Origin: Microtetraspora malaysiensis
Lineage (GTDB): Bacteria > Actinomycetota > Actinomycetes > Streptosporangiales > Streptosporangiaceae
NCBI RefSeq assembly: GCF_001528665.1
Contig: NZ_BBYJ01000004.1
Location: forward strand, 124,001-188,000
DNA length: 64,000 bases
Reading direction: 5' to 3'
The position numbers and the translations under genes were made by a program. This document shows, piece after piece, positions 38,622 through 48,485 of this stretch; positions within the stretch are counted from its first letter, which is position 1, and each line of letters begins with the position of its first letter. Below the pieces are notes generated by a model that searched no databases, was not told the origin of the DNA, and saw only the letters and a list, made by a program, of their open reading frames with translations.

Positions 38622-39146
38622 TCACCATAGGGCACGGACGAGCGTGTCCTGGAGGTAGGTCAGCCACTCGTAGATCGCGAGAGCGGGGTAGCGCGGATCC
38701 TCCTCCGACATCTCCGCCATCTCCTCGTGGATCTGCTCGGTGACCTCCAGCCGGATGCCGAGCGCGAGCCGCACGTCGTTGAGCGCGCGCAGCCACGCCC
38801 CCGCCTGCTCCGCGGTGAGTTTCACCACGCCGGGCTCGGCCGTGTCCAGCAGCGTCTGCGCGTCGGCCCGCTTGCCGTCGCGCAGCGTCGCCTCGGTGTA
38901 GCGCCGGAACTCCTCCGACGCCTTGTCGTCCTCGGCGTACGCCGACGGGAACAGCCGGGCGAGCACGGGATCGGAGGGGACCTCGCCCGAGCCGATGCCG
39001 AGCGCCCGCTCCAGCGGGTCCTCACCCGTCACTCCAGGCTCGACCAGGGTGAGGATCTGGGAGACGAGCGACGCGAGAACCGCCACCTCTCCGGAGTCGA
39101 GGACGATCGACACACCCTCGCCCGCGGGCGTGAAGCCGGTGCTCAC
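38622..39146 (-). CDS. DUF2017 protein
   Basis: A 174-residue, largely helical and acidic protein (LDSGEVAVLASLVSQILTLV near the start, AIYEWLTYLQDTLVRALW at the end) matching DUF2017, found between clpS and mec in actinobacteria. No function established. GTG start at 39146. It is followed by mec with a 4-base gap. Confidence 0.9.
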   Translation of the reverse strand: MSTGFTPAGEGVSIVLDSGEVAVLASLVSQILTLVEPGVTGEDPLERALGIGSGEVPSDPVLARLFPSAYAEDDKASEEFRRYTEATLRDGKRADAQTLLDTAEPGVVKLTAEQAGAWLRALNDVRLALGIRLEVTEQIHEEMAEMSEEDPRYPALAIYEWLTYLQDTLVRALW

Positions 39147-39234
39147 CCGTCACTCCGTTCACCGTACGGCGGACGAACTCCTCGCCCGCCACCGATCCGA
39201 TACCTTCGGGGCCGCCCCGCACGCGCCACACCCA

Positions 39235-39540
39235 TCAGCTGTCCCGCTGGACCGTGGCCCACAGGCCGTACGAGTGCAGGGTCTGGGCGTCGCGCTCCAT
39301 CTCCTCGCGGCTGCCGCTGGCGACCACCGCCTTGCCCTTGTGATGCACGTCCATCATCAGCTTCTCCGCCTTCTGGCGTGGGTAGCCGAAAACCGTCTGG
39401 AAGACGTATGTGACGTACGACATGAGATTGACCGGATCATTCCAGACAATCGTCAGCCACGGCAGATCCGGCCGTACGTCCGTCGACGGACGTTCGACCT
39501 CCATCGGAGCGGTAGCACCCACGTAACCATCCTGCACCAC
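39235..39540 (-). CDS. clpS: Clp protease adaptor ClpS
   Basis: N-end-rule adaptor delivering substrates to ClpAP/ClpCP, 101 residues. The hallmark [20 protein letters not shown] and [17 protein letters not shown] are clear. First gene of the minus-strand cluster to cysM, divergent from pncB with only 20 bases between starts. Confidence 0.96.
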   Translation of the reverse strand: MVQDGYVGATAPMEVERPSTDVRPDLPWLTIVWNDPVNLMSYVTYVFQTVFGYPRQKAEKLMMDVHHKGKAVVASGSREEMERDAQTLHSYGLWATVQRDS

Positions 39541-39560
39541 ACCCGCCGTAGTCTCGACAC

Positions 39561-40844
39561 GTGCAGATGACCATGAGCAGCGCCTTGCTCACAGACCACT
39601 ACGAACTGACCATGCTGCAGGCCGCCCTCGCCGGGGGAGCCGCGCACCGCCGGTCGGTCTTCGAGGTGTTCGCCCGTCGCCTGCCCGGAGGCCGGCGATA
39701 CGGAGTGGTCGCGGGGACGGCCCGCGTGCTCGACGCGCTGGAGAACTTCCGGTTCGGCGACGAGGAGCTGGAGTTCCTCCGCGCCGGCCGTGTCGTCGAC
39801 GAGCGCACGCTGGAGTTCCTCGCCGGATACCGCTTCACCGGCCAGGTGTACGGCTACCGCGAGGGCGAGTCCTACTTCCCCGGGTCACCCGTCCTGGTCG
39901 TCGAGGGCACGTTCGCCGAGGCGGTCCTGCTGGAGACCGTGATCCTGTCGATCCTCAACCATGACTGCGCGGTCGCCTCGGCCGCCTCCCGCATGGTCCA
40001 GGCGGCCGGCCGGCGGCCGATCATCGAGATGGGCTCCCGCCGCACGCAGGAGCTCGCCGCCGTCGCCGCCGCCCGCGCCGCGTACCTGTGCGGCTTCGGC
40101 TCCACCTCGAACCTGATGGCCGGGCACCTGTACGGCGTGCCGACCGCGGGCACCGCCGCGCACGCGTTCACGCTGCTGCACGACTCCGAGGAGGACGCCT
40201 TCCGCGCCCAGCTCGACTCGCTCGGCGTCGGCACGACCCTCCTCGTCGACACGTACGACGTGGCCAAGGCGGTGCGTACGGCGGTCGAGCTGGCCGGACC
40301 CGACCTCGGCGCGGTGCGGATCGACTCCGGCGACCTGGCCGAGGTCGCCCTGGACGTGCGGCGGATCCTCGACGCGTTCGGCGCGAACCGGACCAGGATC
40401 GTCGTGACCGGCGACCTCGACGAGTTCGCCATCGCGGCGCTCGCCGCCGCCCCCGTCGACGGGTACGGCGTGGGCACCTCCGTGGTGACCGGCTCCGGCC
40501 ACCCGACGGCGAACTTCGTCTACAAGCTGGTCGCCCGCGAGGACGCCGGCGGAGTGCTGCGTCCGGTGGCCAAGCAGTCGGTCGGCAAGCCCAGCAGGGG
40601 CGGCCGCAAGTGGGCCTACCGCGCGGTCGAGGACGGCACGGCCGTGGCCGAGATCGTCACGGGCGAGCCGGTGGAGGGCAGGCATCGGCCGCTGCTCGCG
40701 GAGCTCGTCCGGGACGGCGAGGTCGTGGGCCGCGAGCCACTGGAGGACGCGCGGGCGCGGCATCGCGCGACAGTGGCGGAGCTGCCGACGATGGCGCACA
40801 GCCTCTCCCCCGGAGACCCCGCGATCCCTACTATCTTCACTTGA
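39561..40844 (+). CDS. pncB: Nicotinate phosphoribosyltransferase
   Basis: NAD salvage enzyme making nicotinate mononucleotide, 427 residues. Signatures: [15 protein letters not shown] at the N terminus, [19 protein letters not shown] in the middle (IIEMGSRR), [21 protein letters not shown], and [24 protein letters not shown] at 39561 or the ATGs at 39567 and 39573 could start it; no strong ribosome-binding site. Followed by pncA. Confidence 0.95.
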   Translation: MQMTMSSALLTDHYELTMLQAALAGGAAHRRSVFEVFARRLPGGRRYGVVAGTARVLDALENFRFGDEELEFLRAGRVVDERTLEFLAGYRFTGQVYGYREGESYFPGSPVLVVEGTFAEAVLLETVILSILNHDCAVASAASRMVQAAGRRPIIEMGSRRTQELAAVAAARAAYLCGFGSTSNLMAGHLYGVPTAGTAAHAFTLLHDSEEDAFRAQLDSLGVGTTLLVDTYDVAKAVRTAVELAGPDLGAVRIDSGDLAEVALDVRRILDAFGANRTRIVVTGDLDEFAIAALAAAPVDGYGVGTSVVTGSGHPTANFVYKLVAREDAGGVLRPVAKQSVGKPSRGGRKWAYRAVEDGTAVAEIVTGEPVEGRHRPLLAELVRDGEVVGREPLEDARARHRATVAELPTMAHSLSPGDPAIPTIFT

Positions 40845-40850
40845 TCCCGG

Positions 40851-40883
40851 GGGGACCGGCGGATGAGGACGACGCCGGTCCCC
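40851..40883. terminator. Hairpin between pncB and pncA
   Basis: 10 bp stem GGGGACCGGC / GCCGGTCCCC with a 13-base loop just after the pncB stop. It may attenuate read-through into pncA. Confidence 0.6.
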
Positions 40884-40908
40884 TCGCGGTCGCTTTACTC
40901 TGTTTTGC

Positions 40909-41481
40909 ATGAAATCCGCGCTCATCATCGTGGACGTGCAGAACGACTTCTGCGAGGGCGGCAGCCTCGCGGTGGGAGGCGGCGCCGAGGTGGCCGCCGC
41001 GATCAGCCGGTACGCGCGGCGGCATGGCTACGACCATGTGGTGGCGACCCGCGACTACCACGTCGACCCCGGGCACCACTTCGCCGAGCGGCCCGACTAC
41101 GTGGACACCTGGCCGGCGCACTGCGTCGCGGGCACGGAGGGCGCGGGATTCCACCCGTCACTCGACATCGCCCCGATCGAGGAAGTGTTCAGCAAGGGCG
41201 CCCACGCGGCCGCCTACAGCGGCTTCGAGGGCGTCGCCGACGACGGCACCACCCTGGCCGGCTGGCTCCGCCGGCACGGCGTGGACACGCTGGACATCGT
41301 CGGCATCGCCACCGATCACTGCGTACGGGCCACCGCCGTGGACGGCACCCGCGAGGGCTTCGCCGTACAGGTGCTGCTCGACCTCACCGCGGGTGTGGCG
41401 CCGGAGACGACCGAGGCCGGGCTGGCCGAGATGGCCGAGGCCGGCGTGCGGCTCACCGGAACCCCGATCGTGCGCCGCTGA
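40909..41481 (+). CDS. pncA: Nicotinamidase
   Basis: Isochorismatase-fold amidase converting nicotinamide to nicotinate, the step before PncB. 190 residues. Catalytic residues seen: D9 (IVDVQNDFCEGG), K96 (VFSKGAH) and C138 (IATDHCVRATAVDG); metal ligands lie in the TRDYHVDPGHHF region. ATG at 40909. Confidence 0.95.
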   Translation: MKSALIIVDVQNDFCEGGSLAVGGGAEVAAAISRYARRHGYDHVVATRDYHVDPGHHFAERPDYVDTWPAHCVAGTEGAGFHPSLDIAPIEEVFSKGAHAAAYSGFEGVADDGTTLAGWLRRHGVDTLDIVGIATDHCVRATAVDGTREGFAVQVLLDLTAGVAPETTEAGLAEMAEAGVRLTGTPIVRR

Positions 41482-41677
41482 CCTCCCCGGCCCGCGGCCG
41501 GAGGCCCTGGACCCGCAGCCGGAGGCCCCTGAAAGCGGGGCGCGTCGAGGCGCTCGGCTCCCCCGGCTTTCCGCGGAGCGTTCAGGCGGGGATGGCGAGC
41601 GAATGTTCAATTTGGCCCGCACGAAGCGCGAGAGATGTGTTACGTAGAGTGACAACTCCTCGCGATTGGCGGCGTCG

Positions 41678-42277
41678 ATGTTCGCGTTCCTGCTCGGCCT
41701 GTCCTGGCTCGTCCTCACTCCCATCTGCATCTGGCGGCTCTTCGGTCGCGACCAGACCAGGCTCGCCCGCCTGACCGGAGTGCTGACGCTGGCGACGTTG
41801 GAGGCGGCCACACTGGCCGTCGCCTGGACGGACCAGCCGTCGCACGAGATGGCCAGGCACGGCATGGCCGGAGAGTCCGGGGACGTCGTGGCGCACACCC
41901 CCACGCCGTCCGCGTCCGCCTCTCCCGCCTGCGCGACCCGCGCTCCCGCCCCCGAGTTCGTACGGCCGGAGCAGCGCGGACACGAAGGCGTGCGGAGCAT
42001 GACGATCTACTGGACGGCGGCGCCCCAGCAGTGCGGGACGGCGACGGTGACCTTCCGGCGCGCCGGCCGCCAGGTGCGGGTCTGGCTGGAGGAGGGGCCC
42101 GCGCGCGGCGACGACATCCAGGGGCGACAGGCCCGGACGCTGCCCGTACACGTCGCCGAAGGACGGGCGGCGCTCGACCTGACGCTCATGCCGCCGCTGC
42201 GCCCCGGCGTCCGGCTGCTGGCCGTCGACGGCCGCACCGGCCACCGCATCCCGGAGAAACGCCCGTCGAACGGCTGA
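41678..42277 (+). CDS. Uncharacterised membrane/exported protein
   Basis: About 199 residues from ATG 41678 (TTG at 41666 also in frame). Two N-terminal hydrophobic helices (about 1-20 and 30-49), a Ser/Pro/Ala spacer, then a beta-rich domain with two cysteines (CATRAP and APQQCGTATVTF) likely outside the membrane. No family recognised. Third positions are strongly G/C, supporting coding. The 196 bases before it are gene-free. Confidence 0.6.
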   Translation: MFAFLLGLSWLVLTPICIWRLFGRDQTRLARLTGVLTLATLEAATLAVAWTDQPSHEMARHGMAGESGDVVAHTPTPSASASPACATRAPAPEFVRPEQRGHEGVRSMTIYWTAAPQQCGTATVTFRRAGRQVRVWLEEGPARGDDIQGRQARTLPVHVAEGRAALDLTLMPPLRPGVRLLAVDGRTGHRIPEKRPSNG

Positions 42278-42448
42278 CGTCGCCTGCCGCCCGCCATGGA
42301 CGGCGGCATGGATGCCGGTGAGGCCGCGCCGTGCCGCCCCACCGGATGCGAGCCGTGGTGACGCCGCAGCCGCCGTCACGAGGCTGTGGGGCGGGTCGTA
42401 CGGACCCCGGCCCCACGGACACCGTTTGCCGCGATCAGGAGCGGGGGC

Positions 42449-44215
42449 TCACCTCCGCTGGGTGGCCCACTTTCTGATCATGGCGATGCGTTCCTTGATC
42501 TGCTCCGCCGAGGCCTGCGCGATCGCCGGCCCGCCGCAGGAGCGGCGCAGCTCCGCGTGGATGACGCCGTGCGGCTGGCCGGTGCGGTGGTTCCACGCGC
42601 CGACCAGGCCGTTGAGCTCCTTGCGCAGCTCCTGCATTTGCTCGTGCGGGGCGAGGGCGGGCGCGGGCTCCGGGGCGCCCTTCCGCCGCTTGGCGGCCTG
42701 CTGGTCGGCCTGCCGCCTGCGCAGCAGGGACGCCACCTGGTCGGGCTCAAGCAGCCCGGGAAGGCCGATGAAGTCCTCCTCCTCGGGAGAGCCGGGCGCG
42801 GCCGCGGTGCCGAACTCGCCGCCGTCGAACAGCACCCGGTCGAACGTCGCGGACGCCTCCAGCGTCTGGAACGGCAGCTCGTCCCCGAGCGCGTCCGGCT
42901 GGTTGCGCTCCTGCTGGGCGCGTTCGAGCAGGGAGTCGTCCAGCCCGTCCTCGGCCTGCGCACGGCCCAGGACGTGGTCGCGCTCCTCCTCCATCTCGGC
43001 GGCCAGGCCCATCAGGACCGGAACGCTGGGCACGAAGACGGACGCCATCTCGCCCCGCTTGCGGGCCCGGACGAAACGTCCGACCGCCTGCGCGAAGAAC
43101 AGCGGCGTGGAGGTGCTGGTGGCGTAGACCCCGACGGAGAGCCGGGGGATGTCCACCCCCTCCGACACCATGCGGACCGCGACCAGCCAGCGCGCCTGGG
43201 AGGCGGTGAACTCCTTGATCTTCTTGGAGGCGTCCGGGTCGTCGGAGAGCACGATTGTGGCCCCCTCGCCGGCCACCGTCCTGATGTGCCGGGCGTACGC
43301 GCGGGCCGACTCGTGATCGGAGGCGATGATGAGCCCTCCGGCGTCGGGGACGCCTCGGCGCACCTCGGTCAGCCGCCGGTCGGCCGCGTGGATGACCTGG
43401 CGGATCCAGTCGCCCTTCGGGTCGAGCGCGGCCCGCCACGCCTGGGAGAGCTGGTCCTTGGTCAGCGGGGTGCCGAGCGTGGCGGCGATCTCGTCGCCCG
43501 CCCGCGTCCGCCACTTCATCTCACCGGAATAGGCGAGGAAGATGACCGGGCGCACGACCCCGTCGCGCAGCGCCGGACCGTACCCGTAGGAGTAGTCGGA
43601 GGCGCTGCGCATCGTGCCGTCGCCGTCTTCGACGTACGTGACGAAGGGGATCGGGCTGTCGTCGGAACGGAACGGCGTGCCGGTCAGCGACAGCCGCCTG
43701 GTGGCCGGCTCGAACGCCTCTCGGACACCGTCACCCCACGACTTCGCGTCGCCCGCGTGGTGGATCTCGTCGAAGATGACCAGCGTCTTGCGCGCCTCAG
43801 TGCGCGCCCGGTGCAACGCCGGGTGCATCGCGACCTGGGCGTACGTGATGGCGACGCCGGTGAAGTCACGCGAGGTGGCGCCCTGGCTGTTCTTGAACTC
43901 GGGGTCGATGGCGATGCCGACCCGGCTGGCGGCGTCGGCCCACTGCCGCTTGAGGTGCTCGGTGGGGGTGACGACGGTCACGGCCTTGATGATGCCGCGC
44001 GAGAGCAGTTCGCTGGCGATCCGCAGGGCGTACGTGGTCTTTCCCGCGCCCGGCGTCGCGACAGTGAGGAAATCCCTCGGCTCACGCCGGAAGTAGAGGT
44101 CGAACGCCTCCTGCTGCCAGGCACGCAGCTTGGTCGCGGTGCCCCAGGCGGCGCGGTCGGGATAGGAGGGCGAGAGATGCGATGCGGCGGATACGCTCAA
44201 CGACGCCTCCCCCAT
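42449..44215 (-). CDS. SF2 DEAD/DEAH-type helicase
   Basis: Helicase-like ATPase of 588 residues, conserved as a single gene in many actinomycetes. Motif I is TPGAGKTTYA (near 53), motif II is FDEIHH, motif III LSLTGTP, and the C-terminal lobe has VRMVSEGVDIPRLSVGVYA and motif VI QAVGRFVRARKRG. Closest to the type III restriction/UvrB-like DEAD-box group; no nuclease or methylase partner is adjacent. The C-terminal ~150 residues are charged and helical. ATG at 44215; no strong ribosome-binding site. Confidence 0.88.
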   Translation of the reverse strand: MGEASLSVSAASHLSPSYPDRAAWGTATKLRAWQQEAFDLYFRREPRDFLTVATPGAGKTTYALRIASELLSRGIIKAVTVVTPTEHLKRQWADAASRVGIAIDPEFKNSQGATSRDFTGVAITYAQVAMHPALHRARTEARKTLVIFDEIHHAGDAKSWGDGVREAFEPATRRLSLTGTPFRSDDSPIPFVTYVEDGDGTMRSASDYSYGYGPALRDGVVRPVIFLAYSGEMKWRTRAGDEIAATLGTPLTKDQLSQAWRAALDPKGDWIRQVIHAADRRLTEVRRGVPDAGGLIIASDHESARAYARHIRTVAGEGATIVLSDDPDASKKIKEFTASQARWLVAVRMVSEGVDIPRLSVGVYATSTSTPLFFAQAVGRFVRARKRGEMASVFVPSVPVLMGLAAEMEEERDHVLGRAQAEDGLDDSLLERAQQERNQPDALGDELPFQTLEASATFDRVLFDGGEFGTAAAPGSPEEEDFIGLPGLLEPDQVASLLRRRQADQQAAKRRKGAPEPAPALAPHEQMQELRKELNGLVGAWNHRTGQPHGVIHAELRRSCGGPAIAQASAEQIKERIAMIRKWATQRR

Positions 44216-44517
44216 CCCGTTGGAACAATGCTGTATCTATCGGTTCGCTCCCTCACAGTGACCTCAGAGTAGCCCGCCCGACCGACAAGACGTGCCGACC
44301 TGTCGAGATCCTGGCGGCGATTGTCCCGCTGTGCTACGGCGCCCGCGACGCTGAGAAATGCCTCACAGTCGTCCGCGCCAACCGCCCCACCTGCCCGGCG
44401 ACGCCGAATACGGGGCCGCCACCCCTCATGGGCGGCGCTGGGGGCGATGATCACGATGGACGCCGGCTGTGTGGCCGCGGCTCGCGTCCGCCCGAATGCC
44501 GGACGAGGGGAATTCCG
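44216..44517. other. Gene-free interval upstream of the helicase
   Basis: 302 bases. Short ORFs on both strands are Arg-rich with neighbour-unlike composition. No RNA gene or repeat was recognised. Probably holds the helicase promoter. Confidence 0.6.
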
Positions 44518-45294
44518 TCACCGTACGGCGGCCATGACGGCGTCGATCTCCGCGCGGGCGGCCGGTTCGTCGGGGTGAGCGAGCCCCAGGAGGACGGTGC
44601 TGGTGCCTTCGGCGTCCACGAGCAATGTCACGCGGAGGAAGGCGGGCTGGTTCACGGCGTCCCGGTAGTCCGCGCGCAGGGCACGCGTGTAGCCCCGGCG
44701 GGAGCCCGCGGTCACCGCCCGGTCGTCCACGACGTCGATCTTGTCGCCGCGGAGCAGGAGCCGACCGTACATATCGGTCAGGGAGACCACCGCCGGGCGG
44801 GGGTCGGCCGGGTCCGCCCGCTCGCCACGCCGGACCATCACTGTGGCCTGCCCCTCGTGGACGGCCACCGACGTGAACCCGGTGACCGGAGCGACGACGC
44901 CCTCCCGCCAGCCGGGAGGCAGGTCGTACGCGACCCGGGCCAGCGGGTCGTCGACCGTACCGGCGGGGGCGCCGCCCATGACGGTGACGACCAGCACGCC
45001 GATCACCAGGCCGGCCGCCGCCGAGGCGAGGGTGCCGACGATGAGGCGGACGAGCCGGCGGGGCATGCGGCGCGGCGGCGGGATCGGCGTGCCGTACCGG
45101 CTGGCCGACGGCGGCAGGCTCTCGCCGAGGTCGTCGTCGAAGAAGGCGCCCTGCCCAGCTCCCCCGGTCCCACCGCCTTCGGCGGCATCCGGACCGGCGC
45201 CGGGCGGGACGGCACCGCCGCGCGAAGGGTCGGGCCGGGCGGTGTCGTCCTGGTCGGAGGGCGGCCACACCCGGCGCGCCCATTCCTCGTCCAC
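44518..45294 (-). CDS. Uncharacterised single-TM protein
   Basis: A 258-residue protein: a Pro/Gly/Asp-rich cytoplasmic N terminus (~75 residues), one transmembrane helix (about 83-105, LIVGTLASAAAGLVIGVLVV), then an outer domain (YDLPPGWREGVVAPVTGFTSVAV ...) reminiscent of LpqN/APA-like lipoprotein domains of actinomycetes in general style, but no family is claimed. Strong codon bias supports coding. ATG at 45294. Confidence 0.72.
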   Translation of the reverse strand: MDEEWARRVWPPSDQDDTARPDPSRGGAVPPGAGPDAAEGGGTGGAGQGAFFDDDLGESLPPSASRYGTPIPPPRRMPRRLVRLIVGTLASAAAGLVIGVLVVTVMGGAPAGTVDDPLARVAYDLPPGWREGVVAPVTGFTSVAVHEGQATVMVRRGERADPADPRPAVVSLTDMYGRLLLRGDKIDVVDDRAVTAGSRRGYTRALRADYRDAVNQPAFLRVTLLVDAEGTSTVLLGLAHPDEPAARAEIDAVMAAVR

Positions 45295-45396
45295 GGCGCC
45301 TCCTGAACCGCGCCCGGCGGCACGAGCGCTGCTCAGGAGTTAGTCATGCCCGCGGCCGCCCGTCAACGGGGATCCCGGCATTCGCCACCGGCGGGC

Positions 45397-46320
45397 TCAG
45401 GCCCGCGACCGGCGGTAGGTGTCCCACATCTCGTGCATCCGGGCCGCCTGTCCCGCGGTGAACTCGTACATGCACCGGTCGTACCCGTAGTCCATGAAGT
45501 TGTGGACCGGGTCGTCACCTGGGGAGGGGCAGGAGTCTCTGCGCCCGGGGCAACCGGGGCTGGGTGACGCCTCCGGAGGCGTGTCGTCCACGGAGTCACC
45601 TGGAGGCTTGCAGCCGTTCTCGAAGGTGTGCAGCAGGCCGAACCAATGGCCGATCTCGTGTACGGCGGTGTAGCCACGGTCGAAGTTGACCAGCGGCCCT
45701 CCGGGCATGCTGCGCCAGTCGATCACCACGCCGTCGAGCTTCGGCTCGTCCTTGTACCAGTACGGGTACGTGGCGTATCCGAGAACGAGCTGGCTGAGCT
45801 GGCCGACATAGAGGTTCAACGTCTCCGGCCCGCCGGTCCGGAGCTTGCGCTTCATCGGATCCTCGTTCGCGACGGGATCGCGGAACCACTGGGCGTTGGC
45901 GGTGTGGGTGATGCCTTTGAGCTCGAAGCGGAAGCCGGTGTCGGCGCCGCCCACCTTGCCGCCGTAGGCGGAGTTGAGCGCGTCCACCTGCCGGCGGACC
46001 GCGGAGTCCGGCGCGCCGAACGCGCCGTCCTTGATGACGTGCACCCACAGCGGCACGGTGATGACCTCGACGGCCTTCCGGACCCGCCCGCTCCGGCTCG
46101 TGACCTTCACCTGTGCCAGGCGGCGGTGCAGGTCGGCGGACATCCGGCGGACCTGCCGGGTGTCCGGAGCGCGCGGCTCCGCCAGTCTGGCGGGGGCGTC
46201 ATGGTGCGCCCGGGCCCGGCACGCATCTCTGGCTCCGATGGACCCGGCTCGGCTCTCGGCGGGAAACCCGCACACCGTTAAGAGACATGCCAAAGAGACG
46301 GCGAGCACGCGCCGGGCCAT
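45397..46320 (-). CDS. Secreted zinc metalloprotease of family M43
   Basis: Exported protease of 307 residues. Signal peptide at 1-25 (VLAVSLACLLTVCGFP). Catalytic HEIGHWFGLLH at 221-231, with E222 as general base, and a Met-turn in NFMDYGYDRCM. Six or more cysteines in the catalytic half suggest disulfides. Resembles the pappalysin/cytophagalysin group. ATG at 46320 preceded by GGGGGAG. Monocistronic. Confidence 0.92.
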   Translation of the reverse strand: MARRVLAVSLACLLTVCGFPAESRAGSIGARDACRARAHHDAPARLAEPRAPDTRQVRRMSADLHRRLAQVKVTSRSGRVRKAVEVITVPLWVHVIKDGAFGAPDSAVRRQVDALNSAYGGKVGGADTGFRFELKGITHTANAQWFRDPVANEDPMKRKLRTGGPETLNLYVGQLSQLVLGYATYPYWYKDEPKLDGVVIDWRSMPGGPLVNFDRGYTAVHEIGHWFGLLHTFENGCKPPGDSVDDTPPEASPSPGCPGRRDSCPSPGDDPVHNFMDYGYDRCMYEFTAGQAARMHEMWDTYRRSRA

Positions 46321-46395
46321 TCGCTCCCCCGATACGACTGGTCAGACAGACAGCTGACGCTAGCCGCACCGGGAGCGGTCATCCCGGATCGACAC

Positions 46396-46647
46396 TCACT
46401 CGTCGGAGGGCTCTCCCTTGGGCAGCCCCTCGTAGATCTCCTTGCATTCCGGGCAGACGGGGTACTTCTTCGGATCCCGGCTGGGCACCCAGATCTTGCC
46501 GCAGAGGGCGCGGATCGGCGTGCCGGTCACCATGCTCTCGGTGATCTTGTTCTTGTCGGCGTAGTGCGAGAACCGCTCGTGGTCGCCGTCCCCGTGCGAG
46601 AGCCTCGGAGTGACATCGCTCTCGGGAAGAATCTTCGTACCGCTCAC
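46396..46647 (-). CDS. DUF3039 zinc-ribbon-like protein
   Basis: An 83-residue cytosolic protein. RALCGKIWVPSRDPKKYPVCPECKEIY supplies a Cys...CPEC metal-binding set, characteristic of DUF3039 proteins of actinobacteria. Function unknown. GTG at 46647 was chosen because the composition changes sharply upstream of it. Confidence 0.88.
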   Translation of the reverse strand: MSGTKILPESDVTPRLSHGDGDHERFSHYADKNKITESMVTGTPIRALCGKIWVPSRDPKKYPVCPECKEIYEGLPKGEPSDE

Positions 46648-46675
46648 GAGTACCGATTTTACGCGGGAAAGGAAA

Positions 46676-46720
46676 CCGCCCCGCCCGGTCCGCCCGGGAG
46701 AGGGAGGACCGGCGGGGCGG
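46676..46720. terminator. Long GC-rich hairpin between DUF3039 and MFS genes
   Basis: 15 bp stem (CCGCCCCGCC, one bulged C, GGTCC pairing with GGACC and GGCGGGGCGG) around a 14-base loop. Lies downstream of the minus-strand MFS gene, so it probably ends that transcript. Confidence 0.7.
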
Positions 46721-46781
46721 ATAGGCGCCACACCTGGGAGGAACGCCACACACGGGGTGGCCGGCACGGTGCGGGACGGGG

Positions 46782-48350
46782 TCAGCCCACGTGGACGGGC
46801 GCGCCCTCCGTCTTGCGGCCCGCCTTCACGAAGAGGGCGAGGAGCGCGGCCAGGATGGCGACGCCCGTGCTCACGGTGAAGCCGAGGTGCAGGCCCTCCA
46901 TGAAGGACAGGTGCGCCGCCTTGGTGATGAGGCTGCCCATCGGCTCGGGAAGCCCCTGAAGGCCGCCACCGCCCACGGTGGCGGCCTTCTCCAAGAGGGC
47001 GAGATCCTTCGGCGGGATCGCCGACGCGGCCGAACCGAGGTTGCCGACGAACATTTCCGCCACCTTCGACGACACGACGGCGCCCAGGATGGCGGTGCCG
47101 AGCGCGCCGCCGACCTGCATGGCCGACTGCTGCACGCCGCCGGCGACGCCGCTGAGGTCCTCCGGCGCGTTGCCCACGATGATCTCGGTCGCGCCGACGA
47201 AGACCGGCGAGAGGCCGAACGCGAGCAGGACGAACGGGATCGCCGTGTCGATGAACGCGGCGTCCATGCCCAGCCGGGACATCAGGAACATCGCGACCGC
47301 GGTGACCAGCATGCCGCCCGCGATGGTGATCTTCGGGCCGAGCTTCCCGATGAGGACGCCCGCGAGCGGCGACGCGACGATCATGCCGGCGCTCATCGGC
47401 AGCATCCGCAGACCGGACTCCATCGGGGACAGCCCGTGCACGCCCTGGAAGAAGAACGTGAGGAAGAACATGGCGCCGAACATCGAGAACGCGACCATGA
47501 TCATCAGACCGGTGCCGATGGAGACCGAGACGTTCCGGAACAGGCTGAGCGGCAGCAGGGGCTCCCGCGCGCGGGACTGCCAGAACAGGAAGATCGCGCC
47601 GATCACCACGGTCGCGGCGATGAACCCGATGGTCCACGGGTCGCCCCAGCCCCACTCGGGGGCCTTGATGATCGCCCACACCAGCGAGAACATCGTGCCG
47701 GACAACAGCACGACGCCCAGCCAGTCGACCCGCGACAGCGTCTGCGCCCTGCTCTCCTGAAGCACCCACAGACCGACGGCGAGCGCGATGACGCCGACGG
47801 GCACGTTGATGAAGAAGACCGACTGCCAGCTCACGTTCTCCACGAGCAGGCCGCCGATGATCGGACCGCCGGCGCTGGACAGGCCGATGATCGCTCCCCA
47901 CGCGCCCATCGCCATGTTGAGCTTCTCACCCGGGAAGGCGGAGCGCAGCAGCGCGAGCGCGGCGGGCTGCAGCATCGCGCCGAAGAGACCCTGCAGCACG
48001 CGGAGCGCGATCAGCGCGCCGACCGAGCCGCTGAGGCCGATCGCCAGTGACGTCAACGCGAAGCCGGCCACGCCGATCAGGAAGATCCGCTTGTGGCCGA
48101 AGAGGTCGCCCAGCTTGCCGGCGGTGATGAGGAAGACCGCCAGCGCGAGCAGATAGCCGCTGGTCACCCACTGGAGGTCGGAGAGCGACGCCTTCAGTTC
48201 CGCCTGGATCACGGGGTTCGCGATCGAGACCACGGTGCCGTCAAGCATCACCATGATGACGCCCAGCGAGACCGCGAGCAGCGTCATCCACGGATGACTC
48301 TTGCCGCTCCCCGCGGACGCGTCTGGTTGTACGGCCAACGCCTGAGCCAT
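46782..48350 (-). CDS. MFS drug exporter, DHA2 (EmrB/QacA) family
   Basis: Proton-linked multidrug exporter of 522 residues with about 14 hydrophobic helices. Motif A (GKLGDLFGHKRIF) and motif C-like GAWGAIIGLSSAGGPIIGG near helix 5 mark DHA2 transporters; GTVVSIANPVIQAEL in helix 1 is also typical. ATG at 48350 with GGGGGGT upstream. Divergent from a TetR regulator gene 135 bases away, likely its repressor. Confidence 0.92.
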   Translation of the reverse strand: MAQALAVQPDASAGSGKSHPWMTLLAVSLGVIMVMLDGTVVSIANPVIQAELKASLSDLQWVTSGYLLALAVFLITAGKLGDLFGHKRIFLIGVAGFALTSLAIGLSGSVGALIALRVLQGLFGAMLQPAALALLRSAFPGEKLNMAMGAWGAIIGLSSAGGPIIGGLLVENVSWQSVFFINVPVGVIALAVGLWVLQESRAQTLSRVDWLGVVLLSGTMFSLVWAIIKAPEWGWGDPWTIGFIAATVVIGAIFLFWQSRAREPLLPLSLFRNVSVSIGTGLMIMVAFSMFGAMFFLTFFFQGVHGLSPMESGLRMLPMSAGMIVASPLAGVLIGKLGPKITIAGGMLVTAVAMFLMSRLGMDAAFIDTAIPFVLLAFGLSPVFVGATEIIVGNAPEDLSGVAGGVQQSAMQVGGALGTAILGAVVSSKVAEMFVGNLGSAASAIPPKDLALLEKAATVGGGGLQGLPEPMGSLITKAAHLSFMEGLHLGFTVSTGVAILAALLALFVKAGRKTEGAPVHVG

Positions 48351-48394
48351 GATCGAGACCCCCCATATCCAGAGAAGACAACCGGAGTAACTTA

Positions 48395-48450
48395 TGTCAC
48401 CTCATGACAGATGACAAACTCTTTTTTCCGGCATACGGTGCCATGTGGCA
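48395..48450. promoter_or_regulatory. Palindromic operator candidates between MFS and tetR genes
   Basis: Two inverted repeats in the 135-base divergent spacer: TGTCA-N5-TGACA at 48395-48409, with another TGACA at 48412, and TGCCA-TG-TGGCA at 48439-48450. Either could bind the TetR product. Candidates only. Confidence 0.4.
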
Positions 48451-48485
48451 GATTATGAAGCGAGGGTTTCGTGAAGGTGACAACC

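Noticed and set aside
42449..44215. Helicase as part of a restriction or phage-defence system
   Set aside because: No methylase, nuclease or other defence gene is adjacent and the gene appears to be a conserved stand-alone actinomycete helicase.
44197..44454. 85-codon minus-strand ORF before the helicase
   Set aside because: Arg-rich, poor codon bias, and overlaps the helicase start; no support.
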